Assembly (NCBI GenBank): GCA_963693025.1
Contig: OY843749.1
Location: 2,914,001 to 2,978,000 of the forward strand
DNA: 64,000 nucleotides
Origin: JAHRAW01 sp963693025
Lineage (GTDB): Bacteria > Pseudomonadota > Gammaproteobacteria > Arenicellales > Poriferihabitantaceae
Reading direction: 5' to 3'
The position numbers and the translations under genes are program-made. Below, in pieces: positions 34,852 to 43,098 of this stretch. The notes below the pieces were generated by a model. That model was not told the origin of the DNA, did no database searches, and saw only the letters and a list, made by a program, of their open reading frames with translations. The number at the start of each line of letters is the position of its first letter. Within the stretch, counting starts at the first letter, position 1.

Positions 34852-34860
34852 TGTTATAAT
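34852..34860 (+). promoter_or_regulatory. Extended -10 promoter for rnc-era-recO
   Basis: TGTTATAAT is a perfect extended -10 (TGnTATAAT) starting five bases after the recJ stop and 82 bases before the rnc start. No -35 hexamer at the standard distance, as is usual for extended -10 promoters. Confidence 0.5.
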
Positions 34861-34941
34861 GCGCGGCGGACATTCCGTCGTTTGCGTTATGGGCGGAAAC
34901 TATCGGGTGCAAATCATCGGGTAATTGAATGCGATTCCGAG

Positions 34942-35616
34942 GTGAATGACCCTGCGGCGTTTCAACTGCGGCTTGGTTATCGGTTTAAGAATCAGGCGTT
35001 GCTGAGGCGCGCTTTGACTCATCGGAGCCGGGGCGGAGACAACAATGAGCGCCTTGAATATCTGGGCGACAGCGTTCTCGGTTTTGTGATGGCCGAAGCG
35101 TTGTTTGTGCGTTTCCCTGCGGTGCCGGAAGGGGACTTGACGCGCATGCGCTCGCGGTTGGTGCGCCGTGAAACGCTCGCCGGGCGGGCGCGTTGTCTGG
35201 CGATGCGGGAGTGTCTGCGGCTCGGCGGCAGCGTTCTCAAAAACGCCGGCGACGACCACGATGCGATTCTGGCGGACGCGCTGGAGGCGGTCATCGGCGC
35301 GGTCTATCTGGACAGCGATTTGCCGACGGTCAAGACCGTTTTGCTGAAGTTGTTCGAGCGGCAACTCGCGCAAATCTCCCCGCACAATCCCAAAGACCAC
35401 AAAACGCGGTTGCAGGAGCGCCAGCAAAAACACGGCTTGCCGTTGCCCGACTACGAGGTGGTCGCGCAGGCGGGTGCGCGCCATGCGCTGACTTTTACCG
35501 TTGCCTGCACGGTGAGCAATCTCGCCGAGCCGGTGACCGCCACCGGTGGCAGCCGGCGCAATGCCGAGCAGAGCGCCGCGCGCAAGGTGTTGTCGCTACT
35601 CGACGCGGATGGCTGA
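34942..35616 (+). CDS. rnc: Ribonuclease III
   Basis: A 224-residue dsRNA endonuclease. The signature is NERLEYLGDSVLGFVMAEALF with the catalytic Glu/Asp, and ADALEAVIGAVYLD holds the second set. The dsRNA-binding domain runs from about residue 152 to the end (KTRLQERQQKHGLPLPDY). No ATG lies near the conserved start; GTG 34942 gives a length matching the family. Its last eight bases overlap era. Confidence 0.95.
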   Translation: MNDPAAFQLRLGYRFKNQALLRRALTHRSRGGDNNERLEYLGDSVLGFVMAEALFVRFPAVPEGDLTRMRSRLVRRETLAGRARCLAMRECLRLGGSVLKNAGDDHDAILADALEAVIGAVYLDSDLPTVKTVLLKLFERQLAQISPHNPKDHKTRLQERQQKHGLPLPDYEVVAQAGARHALTFTVACTVSNLAEPVTATGGSRRNAEQSAARKVLSLLDADG

Positions 35617-36514
35617 GCCGCACCGCTTCGGCGTGGTGGCATTGTCGGGTCCGCCGAATGCCGGCAAATCGACCCTGCTCAACCGCATCATCGGCGAAAA
35701 AATATCGATTATGTCGCGGCGTCCGCAGACCACCCGGCATCGCATTCTCGGCATCAAGACGCTGGCGAATGCGCAACTGGTGTTTGTCGATACGCCGGGC
35801 TTGCAGCGCAATCCGCCGAAGCGGCTCAACCGCGCCATCAACCGCACCGCGCTCAACAGTTTGTCGGATGTCGACCTGATTTTGTTCATGATCGACTGCC
35901 GCGGCTGGACGCCCGAATTGGAAAAATTGTTTGCCCTGGTCGCCGACAAAAACACGCCGGTCATTCTGCTCATTAACAAAATTGATTTGCTGAGCGACCG
36001 CGCGCGCTTGTTGCCGCTGATGGAGCGCTCGGCGCAGATTCACGCCTTCAAGGAAATCATCCCGCTGTCGGCGCGCAAACTGACCGGGTCGGATGCGCTC
36101 CTCAAGGTCATCACGGCGGCGTTGCCGGAAGGCGCGCCGGGTTTTCCGGCGGACCAACACACCGACCGCAGCCAGCGTTTTTTAGCATCGGAACTGGTGC
36201 GCGAGCAGACCCTCCGATTGCTCGGGCGGGAATTGCCGTATGCCAGCGCGGTGGAGGTGACGCAGTTTCAATACGGTGGCGATGACGACCGGTTGCTGAG
36301 CGTGGCGGTGATTATCTGGGTGGAAAAGGCAAGCCAGAAAGCCATCGTTATTGGTCGCGGCGGGCGGCAACTCAAGGCGATTGGCCAAAACGCCCGCAAG
36401 CAAATGGAGCGGGCGTTCGACACGCGGGTCTATCTCGACCTGTGGGTGAAAGTAAAAAAAGGCTGGGCTGACAACGCCGCGATGCTGCGCGCGCTCGGCT
36501 ACATGGAAGACTAG
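35609..36514 (+). CDS. era: GTPase Era
   Basis: A 301-residue GTPase needed for 16S rRNA and 30S maturation. G1 is GPPNAGKSTLLN, G3 VDTPGL, G4 NKID and G5 region SARK. The C-terminal KH domain has VIIWVEKASQKAIVIGRGG. It overlaps rnc by eight bases, and recO starts 14 bases downstream. The length equals E. coli Era. Confidence 0.97.
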   Translation: MAEPHRFGVVALSGPPNAGKSTLLNRIIGEKISIMSRRPQTTRHRILGIKTLANAQLVFVDTPGLQRNPPKRLNRAINRTALNSLSDVDLILFMIDCRGWTPELEKLFALVADKNTPVILLINKIDLLSDRARLLPLMERSAQIHAFKEIIPLSARKLTGSDALLKVITAALPEGAPGFPADQHTDRSQRFLASELVREQTLRLLGRELPYASAVEVTQFQYGGDDDRLLSVAVIIWVEKASQKAIVIGRGGRQLKAIGQNARKQMERAFDTRVYLDLWVKVKKGWADNAAMLRALGYMED

Positions 36515-36528
36515 CGCGGGGCGCAGGC

Positions 36529-37257
36529 GTGAAAGTGGAGCAACAGCGGGCGTATGTGCTGCACGCGAGGCCCTTTTCCGAAAGCAGTCTGTTGGTGGAC
36601 GTGTTCACCCGCGAGCATGGCCGCCTGATGCTCCTCGCCAAGGGCGCGCGCCGCGGCAAATCGCGCTCGCGCGGGGTGCTGTTGCCGTTCACGCCGCTGC
36701 TCGCCGGCTGGGCGGGCAGGGGTCAGTTGCCGATACTGACGACGGTCGAGCAGAGCGGACACGCCGCGCGGATGAAGGGCAAGCCGTTGGCGAGCGGGTT
36801 CTACTTGAATGAATTGCTGCTCCGGCTGTTGCACCGCCACGACGCCCACGAAGTGTTGTTTGAGCGCTATCACGACGCGATTTCGCAACTCGGGCAACTG
36901 ACGCCGGCGCATTCGCCGCACCGGGTTTTGCGCGTCTTCGAGAAGCACTTGCTGCACCATATAGGCTTCGGCGCGGTGTTCGATCACGACGCCGAAACGG
37001 GCGAAGCCATCACCGCCCAGCGGCAGTATCACTATGTGCCGGAAAAGGGTCCCGTATGCGCCGAGCCACTGGGCCGCTACGAACACGCCCTGCGCATCAG
37101 CGGGCGCACGCTGCACGCGCTGCGAGACGAGCGCTTTCAATCCGACGAAGAACTACGCGAAGCCCAACACCTAACCCGCACCCTAATAGACCACCAACTA
37201 GACGGTCGCCCCTTGCGCTCGCGCCGGGTTATTCGGGAGATGAGTCGGTATTGGTGA
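36529..37257 (+). CDS. recO: DNA repair protein RecO
   Basis: A 242-residue recombination mediator. The N-terminal OB fold begins RAYVLHARPFSESSLLVDVF, with GRLMLLAKGARRGKSR, and a helical C-terminal domain includes FYLNELLLRLL. Start is GTG 36529. Zinc-binding cysteines are absent, as in E. coli RecO. Third gene of rnc-era-recO; pdxJ does not follow. Confidence 0.93.
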   Translation: MKVEQQRAYVLHARPFSESSLLVDVFTREHGRLMLLAKGARRGKSRSRGVLLPFTPLLAGWAGRGQLPILTTVEQSGHAARMKGKPLASGFYLNELLLRLLHRHDAHEVLFERYHDAISQLGQLTPAHSPHRVLRVFEKHLLHHIGFGAVFDHDAETGEAITAQRQYHYVPEKGPVCAEPLGRYEHALRISGRTLHALRDERFQSDEELREAQHLTRTLIDHQLDGRPLRSRRVIREMSRYW

Positions 37258-37357
37258 GGGGGGGGTTGTGTAAACCTAACAAATGAAACCCGCCACCGCC
37301 CCAACAAACCTTTACAATACAACTCCCCATATTAAATAGCCGCGAAGGTGAGCGACA

Positions 37358-37462
37358 ATGAAAATTCAGCGATTTTGGGCGGATTTGACGGTTTGGAATA
37401 AGTTTGGCGTTAGTTTTGTGCTGGCGGTGGCGGTGTTGTTGTTGCTGGTTGTGGTGTTTTAA
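37358..37462 (+). CDS. Putative 34-residue small membrane protein
   Basis: ATG 37358 is preceded by AAGGTGAG, the strongest Shine-Dalgarno match in the neighbourhood, at a distance of seven bases. The peptide starts MKIQRFWADLTVWNKFGVS and continues with a 15-residue hydrophobic helix (FVLAVAVLLLLVVVF) to the stop. It lies alone between recO and the converging lpdA. A single-pass small inner-membrane protein is the natural reading; I do not recognise the family. Confidence 0.5.
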   Translation: MKIQRFWADLTVWNKFGVSFVLAVAVLLLLVVVF

Positions 37463-37474
37463 GCGAGCGTCTTT

Positions 37475-38911
37475 CTAGCGTTTCTTTTTGGGCGCGTACA
37501 GGTCGGTGATGATGCCGGCGTGGGCTTCGGCGGCGAAGCCCAGGGTTTCGGCTAGCGTTGGGTGGGCGTGGATGGTGAGGGCGATGTCTTCGGCGTCGGC
37601 GTTCATTTCGATGGCGAGGGCGGCTTCGGCAATGAGGTCGCCGGCGTTGCCGCCGGTGATGCCGGCGCCGATGAGGCGGTCGGTCTCGGAGTCGAACAGG
37701 AGTTTGGTCACGCCTTCGGTTTTGCCTTGACTCAATGCGCGACCGCTCGCGGCCCAGGGGAAGGCGCCTTTGTCGTAGCGAAGTCCTTTTTGCTTGGCTT
37801 CGGTTTCGGTCACGCCGACCCACGCCACTTCGGGGTCGGTATAGGCGACCGACGGAATCGCGCGCGCGTCAAAACCGCTTTTCAAGCCCGCCGCCACTTC
37901 CGCCGCCACCTTGCCCTGATGCGCCGCTTTGTGCGCCAGCATCGGCTGCCCGACAATGTCGCCGATGGCGAATATGTGCGGCGCGGTGGTGCGCTGCTGG
38001 TTGTCAACTTCAATAAATCCGCGCGCGCTCACCGCAACGCCCGCGGCGTCGCCGTTAATTTGCCCGCCGTTGGGCGTCCTGCCGACCGACACCAGTACCT
38101 TGTCAAAGGTCATTTTCGGCGGCGCCGCATCGCCCTTGAACGCGACTTGGATGCCGCCTTTCAACGCCTTCATCGCGGTCACTTGGGTTTTCAGCCAGAT
38201 GTTTTCATACTGCGCCGAGATGCGCTTGAACAAGGGGCGCACCAAGTCCGGGTCGGCGCCCGCCATCAAGCCGTCGAGCATTTCCACCACGCTGATTTGG
38301 CTGCCGAGGGCGTGGTATACCGTCGCCATTTCCAGCCCGATGATGCCGCCGCCGACGATGAGCAGCCGCTTGGGGATGTCGTCCAAGACCAGCGCGTCCG
38401 TGGAATCCATCACGCGCGCGTCGTCGTGGGGGAAGCCGGGTATTTCGATGGGCGCGGAGCCGGCGGCAATCACCGCTTGCTCGAAGCGCACGGTGCAGCC
38501 GCCGCCGTCGTGCGCCACTTCGATGGTGTGCGGGGAGGTGAACCGTCCGCTTCCCCGCACCACTTCAACCTTGCGCTTTTTCGCCAAGCCGGCGAGCCCG
38601 CCGGTGAGTTGTTGCACGATGCCGGCTTTCCATTGCTGCGTCCGGCGGAGGTCGACGGCGGGGTCGTTGAAAGCCAGACCGAGTTGTTTGGCGCGCTGCG
38701 ATTCGGTAATCACCTCGGCGACATGCAACAGCGCTTTGGAGGGAATGCAGCCGACGTTGAGGCACACGCCGCCGAGGGTCGGATAACGCTCGATGAGCGC
38801 CACCTTCAAGCCGAGGTCGGCGGCGCGGAAGGCGGCGGTATAGCCCCCCGGACCCGCGCCGAGCACCGCAAGTTGCGATTTAATTTCTTTTTTTTCAGAT
38901 GGTTGTGGCAT
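37475..38911 (-). CDS. lpdA: Dihydrolipoyl dehydrogenase (E3)
   Basis: A 478-residue FAD flavoenzyme that reoxidises dihydrolipoyl groups of E2. FAD motif VLGAGPGGYTAAFRAADLG, redox disulfide GVCLNVGCIPSKALLH, NAD motif IVGGGIIGLEMATVYHALG, and the His-Glu of HAHPTLAE in the dimer-interface domain. Third gene of aceE-aceF-lpdA, 16 bases after aceF. Confidence 0.97.
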   Translation of the reverse strand: MPQPSEKKEIKSQLAVLGAGPGGYTAAFRAADLGLKVALIERYPTLGGVCLNVGCIPSKALLHVAEVITESQRAKQLGLAFNDPAVDLRRTQQWKAGIVQQLTGGLAGLAKKRKVEVVRGSGRFTSPHTIEVAHDGGGCTVRFEQAVIAAGSAPIEIPGFPHDDARVMDSTDALVLDDIPKRLLIVGGGIIGLEMATVYHALGSQISVVEMLDGLMAGADPDLVRPLFKRISAQYENIWLKTQVTAMKALKGGIQVAFKGDAAPPKMTFDKVLVSVGRTPNGGQINGDAAGVAVSARGFIEVDNQQRTTAPHIFAIGDIVGQPMLAHKAAHQGKVAAEVAAGLKSGFDARAIPSVAYTDPEVAWVGVTETEAKQKGLRYDKGAFPWAASGRALSQGKTEGVTKLLFDSETDRLIGAGITGGNAGDLIAEAALAIEMNADAEDIALTIHAHPTLAETLGFAAEAHAGIITDLYAPKKKR

Positions 38912-38927
38912 TGACTAAATGTAATTT

Positions 38928-40265
38928 CTACAACGCAAGCCGCCGCACATCGCCGAACGATTCGCGCAGGAAGGCGACAAAGCGCGCCGCCTCGGCGCCG
39001 TCTATGACGCGGTGGTCGTATGACAGGTCGAGCGGCAACATCAGGCGTGGGCGGAACTCCTTGCCGTCCCACACCGGGGTCATGCTCGCGCGGGTGATGC
39101 CGAGGATTGCCACCTCCGGCGCATTCACGATGGGCGTGAACGCGGTGCCGCCGATGCCGCCGAGGCTGGAGATGCTGATGCAGCCGCCTTGCAGGTCATC
39201 CGCCTTCAAACGCCCGGCGCGCGCGCGCTCGCTCAACTCGCCCATCTCCCGCGCCAGTTCAAAAATCGTTTTGCGGTCGGCTTCCTTAATCACCGGCACC
39301 ACCAAGCCCTGCGGCGTGTCCACGGCGATGCCGATGTTGTAGTATTTTTTGACAATCAACTGCTCGCCGTCGGGATGCAGCGACGCGTTGAACGAAGGGA
39401 ATTTCTTGAGCGCGCGCGCCAGAATCTTGATGACAAAGCCGAGCAGGGTGATGCGAATGCCCTCCTTTTCGGCTTCCACCTTGAGCGACTGGCGGAAACT
39501 CTCCAGTTCGGTGATGTCGGCCTGGTCGTGGTGGGTCACGTGCGGAATGTTGAGCCACGCGCGCCGCAGATGCGGTCCCGACAGTTTGGCGATGCGCGAC
39601 AACGGCACGTTTTCCACCGCGCCGAATTGGGCGAAGTCTATTTCGGGAATCGGCGGAATGCCACCGCCGCCGGCGTGAGGCGCGGGCGCGCTCAGGCGTT
39701 GTTTGACCCAGGCTTTGACATCCGCCTTGAGGATGCGCCCCTTGTTGCCGCTGCCCGGAATCTGCGCCAACGGCGCGCCGAGTTCGCGGGCGAAACGGCG
39801 AATGGCGGGGCTGGCGTGGGGCAGGGCGGCGTCGCCATCGGCGTGCGCGACCGGCGGCGGCAGGGTCGGCGGCGGGCGGTGGCCGCTGGCGGTAGCGGCG
39901 GGTTGTGGGTCGGCGGACTGCGGTTTTTCCGCTTCGGCGTCGGGTTGCGCCGTCGGCGGTGGCGGTTCGGTTTTAGCCTTCGCCGGCTCTGCGGCGGCGG
40001 ACGCGCCACCATCGCCCGCCTCGGCAACGGCTTTAAGCAACGCAATCGGCGTGCCCTGCGAAACCATCTGCCCGACCGCCACCAGCAGTTTGTCAATCGT
40101 GCCGTCCTGCGGGGCGGGGATGTCCATCGTCGCCTTGTCGCTTTCCAGCGTAATCAACGGGTCTTCCGCCGCCACTTGCTGCCCTTCGCCGACCAGCATC
40201 TCGATGACTTCCACCGCATCAAAATCGCCGATGTCCGGCACCACAATTTCAACTGGACTGGGCAT
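38928..40265 (-). CDS. aceF: Pyruvate dehydrogenase E2, dihydrolipoyl acetyltransferase
   Basis: A 445-residue acetyltransferase core of the complex. One lipoyl domain (lipoyl-Lys in TLESDKATMDIPAP), an Ala/Pro-rich linker, a peripheral subunit-binding domain (ASPAIRRFARELGAPLAQI) and the catalytic domain with DHRVIDGAEAARF. Only one lipoyl domain, against three in E. coli, as in many other gammaproteobacteria. ATG 40265 fits the domain; the upstream extension overlaps aceE. Seven bases separate it from aceE. Confidence 0.95.
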   Translation of the reverse strand: MPSPVEIVVPDIGDFDAVEVIEMLVGEGQQVAAEDPLITLESDKATMDIPAPQDGTIDKLLVAVGQMVSQGTPIALLKAVAEAGDGGASAAAEPAKAKTEPPPPTAQPDAEAEKPQSADPQPAATASGHRPPPTLPPPVAHADGDAALPHASPAIRRFARELGAPLAQIPGSGNKGRILKADVKAWVKQRLSAPAPHAGGGGIPPIPEIDFAQFGAVENVPLSRIAKLSGPHLRRAWLNIPHVTHHDQADITELESFRQSLKVEAEKEGIRITLLGFVIKILARALKKFPSFNASLHPDGEQLIVKKYYNIGIAVDTPQGLVVPVIKEADRKTIFELAREMGELSERARAGRLKADDLQGGCISISSLGGIGGTAFTPIVNAPEVAILGITRASMTPVWDGKEFRPRLMLPLDLSYDHRVIDGAEAARFVAFLRESFGDVRRLAL

Positions 40266-40272
40266 GCCGAAC

Positions 40273-42966
40273 TCAGACCGTGGCGGGGTTGGGTTTGTCG
40301 GGGTCAATGCCGTATTTCTTTATCGCCGCCGCGCCCTGTGCCGGCGCAATCAACTCGTGTTCGACCAACGCGTGCAGGGTGTTGACCACCACGTGCGCGC
40401 GGTCTACTTCAAAAAACTTTCGCAGTTGCGCGCGGGTGTCGGAGCGGCCAAAGCCGTCGGTGCCGAGCACGTAATAGCGGCGCGGCACGAAGGCGCGGAT
40501 TTGCTCGGCGTATAGGCGCACGTAGTCGGTGGCGGCGATGACCGGACCTTCGGTGTTGGCGAGGCACATCTCCACATAACTCACGCGCCGCCTTGAAGGT
40601 TTGGCGCTCGGATGCAGGGTGTTGTGGCGCGCCGCCGCAACGCCGTCGCGCGCCAATTCGTTGAAACTGGTGACGCTCCAGACATCCGCGCTCACATCGT
40701 ATTCCGCGTCCAGCATTTCCGCGGCGGCTTCCACTTCGCGCAAAATGGTGCCGCTGCCCAGCAACTGCACCTTGATTTTGTTTTTCTTTTTGCCGGTCGA
40801 GCGCAGCAGATACATGCCGCGCAAAATCCCTTCCTCCGCGCCTTTGGGCATCGCCGGATGCGGATAGTTTTCGTTCATCACCGTGATGTAGTAGTAGATG
40901 CTTTCCTGCTGTTGAACCATGCGGCGCAGGCCGTCGTGAATGATGACCGCCAACTCAAACCCGTATGCCGGGTCATACGAGACGCAGTTGGGCACCGTGC
41001 CGGCGAGCACGAGGCTGTGGCCATCTTGATGTTGCAAGCCTTCGCCGGCGAGCGTGGTGCGCCCGGCGGTGCCGCCGAGGATGAAACCGCGCGCGCGGCT
41101 GTCGCCCGCCGCCCAGCACAAGTCGCCGATGCGCTGGAAGCCGAACATGGAGTACAAAATGAAGAATGGAATCGCGCACACGTTGTGGTTGCTGTATGCG
41201 GTGCCGGCGGCAATCCACGACGACATCGCTCCGGCTTCGTTGATGCCTTCCTGCAACACCTGCCCCTCCTTGCTTTCGCGGTAGAACATCAACTGGTCGG
41301 CGTCTTCGGGCTCATACAACTGCCCTTTGGGCGAGTAAATGCCGAGTTGCCGGAACATGCCCTCCATGCCGAAAGTGCGCGACTCGTCCGGGATGATCGG
41401 CACGATGTATTTTTGCAGTTGCTTGTCGCGCACCAGCGCCGACAGGATGCGCACGAACGCCATCGTGGTGGAAATCTCGCGCTCGCCGCTGCCCTCCAGT
41501 TGCGACTTGAACAACGCCAGCGCCGGCAACTTGAACGGCGGCTTGCATGCGCTCTGCCGAGCCGGCAAAAATCCGCCGAGCGCGCGCCGGCGGTCGAGCA
41601 GATACTGGGTTTCGGGCGAGTCCTTGTCGGGGCGGTAGAACGGCGCCTTGGCGACCTGCTCGTCGGTCAGCGGAATGTTGAAACGGTCGCGGAACGCCAG
41701 CATCGCGTCCTCGCCCATCTTCTTCTGCTGATGCGTGGTGTTCTGCCCCTCGCCCGCCTCGCCCATGCCGTAGCCCTTGACGGTTTTCACCAGGATTGCG
41801 GTCGGCTGCCCGCGATGTTGAACCGCCGCGGCGTAGGCGGCATAGAGTTTGTGCGGGTCGTGACCGCCGCGATTCAAGCGCCAAATGTCCGCGTCGGTCA
41901 TGTTGGAAACCATTTCCAGCAGTTCGGGATATTTGCCGAAGAATTTTTCCCGCACATAGGCGCCGTCTTTGGCTTTGAAGGCTTGGTATTCGCCGTCCAC
42001 CGCCTCCTCCATTCGCGCTTTCAGCAAGCCCTTGTCGTCGCGCATCAGCAACGGGTCCCAGTAAGAACCCCAAATCACCTTGATGACATTCCAGCCGGCG
42101 CCGCGGAATTCGCTTTCCAGTTCCTGTATTATTTTGCCGTTGCCACGCACCGGACCGTCGAGCCGTTGCAGGTTGCAGTTGACCACGAAAATCAGGTTGT
42201 CGAGGTTTTCCCGCCCGGCCAGCGACAGCGCGCCCATCGACTCGGGCTCGTCCATTTCGCCGTCGCCGGGGAACGCCCAGACCTTGCGGTCGCCGGCGTC
42301 GATTAAGCCGCGGTGGTGCAGGTATTTCATAAAGCGCGCTTGGTACACCGCCATCAACGGACCCAGCCCCATGGAAACCGTCGGGAACTGCCAGAAGTCG
42401 GGCATCAGCCACGGATGCGGATAGGAGGAGATGCCGTCGCCGTCGACCTCCTGGCGGAAGTTGCGCAGGAATTCCTTGTCAAGGCGGCGCTCCAAATACG
42501 CGCGCGCGTAAATGCCCGGCGCCGAATGTCCCTGGATGAACAGCATGTCGCCGAGTTGTTGCGGGCTGGAGGCGCGCCAGAAGTGGTTGAAGCCGACGTC
42601 ATACAAGGTGGCTGCCGAGGCAAAACTGGCGATGTGCCCGCCCAACTCGCTGGAGGTGCGGTTGGCGCGCACCACCATCGCCATCGCATTCCAACGCACC
42701 AACGCGCGAATACGCCGCTCCACCGCGTGGTCGCCGTCGCTGCGCTGCTCCAGATGAACCGGAATGGTGTTCAGATACGCGGTGTTGGCGCGATAAGGTA
42801 TGTGCGCGCCCGAGCGCCGCGCGTGGTCAATCAGTTGCTCAATCAAAAAATGCGCCCGCTCATTCCCCTCGCGCTCAATCACCGAAGCGAGCGCGTCAAT
42901 CCACTCGCCGGTCTCCAGCGCGTCAATGTCGGGCAATGTGTCGGGCTGTGGTTTGTCTTCGGGCAT
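40273..42966 (-). CDS. aceE: Pyruvate dehydrogenase E1, homodimeric
   Basis: An 897-residue thiamine-diphosphate enzyme decarboxylating pyruvate. Characteristic segments are GHIASFASAATLYDVGFNHF, the ThDP motif GDGEMDEPES through NCNLQRLDG, and GTAGRTTLAGEGLQHQDGHS. ATG 42966 is the family start; an extension to 43068 has no support. First gene of the operon. A divergent gene begins at 43099. Confidence 0.97.
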   Translation of the reverse strand: MPEDKPQPDTLPDIDALETGEWIDALASVIEREGNERAHFLIEQLIDHARRSGAHIPYRANTAYLNTIPVHLEQRSDGDHAVERRIRALVRWNAMAMVVRANRTSSELGGHIASFASAATLYDVGFNHFWRASSPQQLGDMLFIQGHSAPGIYARAYLERRLDKEFLRNFRQEVDGDGISSYPHPWLMPDFWQFPTVSMGLGPLMAVYQARFMKYLHHRGLIDAGDRKVWAFPGDGEMDEPESMGALSLAGRENLDNLIFVVNCNLQRLDGPVRGNGKIIQELESEFRGAGWNVIKVIWGSYWDPLLMRDDKGLLKARMEEAVDGEYQAFKAKDGAYVREKFFGKYPELLEMVSNMTDADIWRLNRGGHDPHKLYAAYAAAVQHRGQPTAILVKTVKGYGMGEAGEGQNTTHQQKKMGEDAMLAFRDRFNIPLTDEQVAKAPFYRPDKDSPETQYLLDRRRALGGFLPARQSACKPPFKLPALALFKSQLEGSGEREISTTMAFVRILSALVRDKQLQKYIVPIIPDESRTFGMEGMFRQLGIYSPKGQLYEPEDADQLMFYRESKEGQVLQEGINEAGAMSSWIAAGTAYSNHNVCAIPFFILYSMFGFQRIGDLCWAAGDSRARGFILGGTAGRTTLAGEGLQHQDGHSLVLAGTVPNCVSYDPAYGFELAVIIHDGLRRMVQQQESIYYYITVMNENYPHPAMPKGAEEGILRGMYLLRSTGKKKNKIKVQLLGSGTILREVEAAAEMLDAEYDVSADVWSVTSFNELARDGVAAARHNTLHPSAKPSRRRVSYVEMCLANTEGPVIAATDYVRLYAEQIRAFVPRRYYVLGTDGFGRSDTRAQLRKFFEVDRAHVVVNTLHALVEHELIAPAQGAAAIKKYGIDPDKPNPATV

Positions 42967-43098
42967 TCGGGTCGGCGGGGTGGTCGGCGCGGGGCGCTGG
43001 GGGCATTCTAACGCATCGGCGGGTTTTCTGCCAAACCGGTGGAATTTCTTCTGGACTGTTTGATACAATAACGCGGCTTAAACCCGAACCAAACCCGC

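Noticed and set aside
37562..38914. 450-residue open frame opposite lpdA
   Set aside because: Antisense shadow of a clear E3 gene.
40612..42306. 564-residue open frame opposite aceE
   Set aside because: Same cause; no family features, and aceE is intact.
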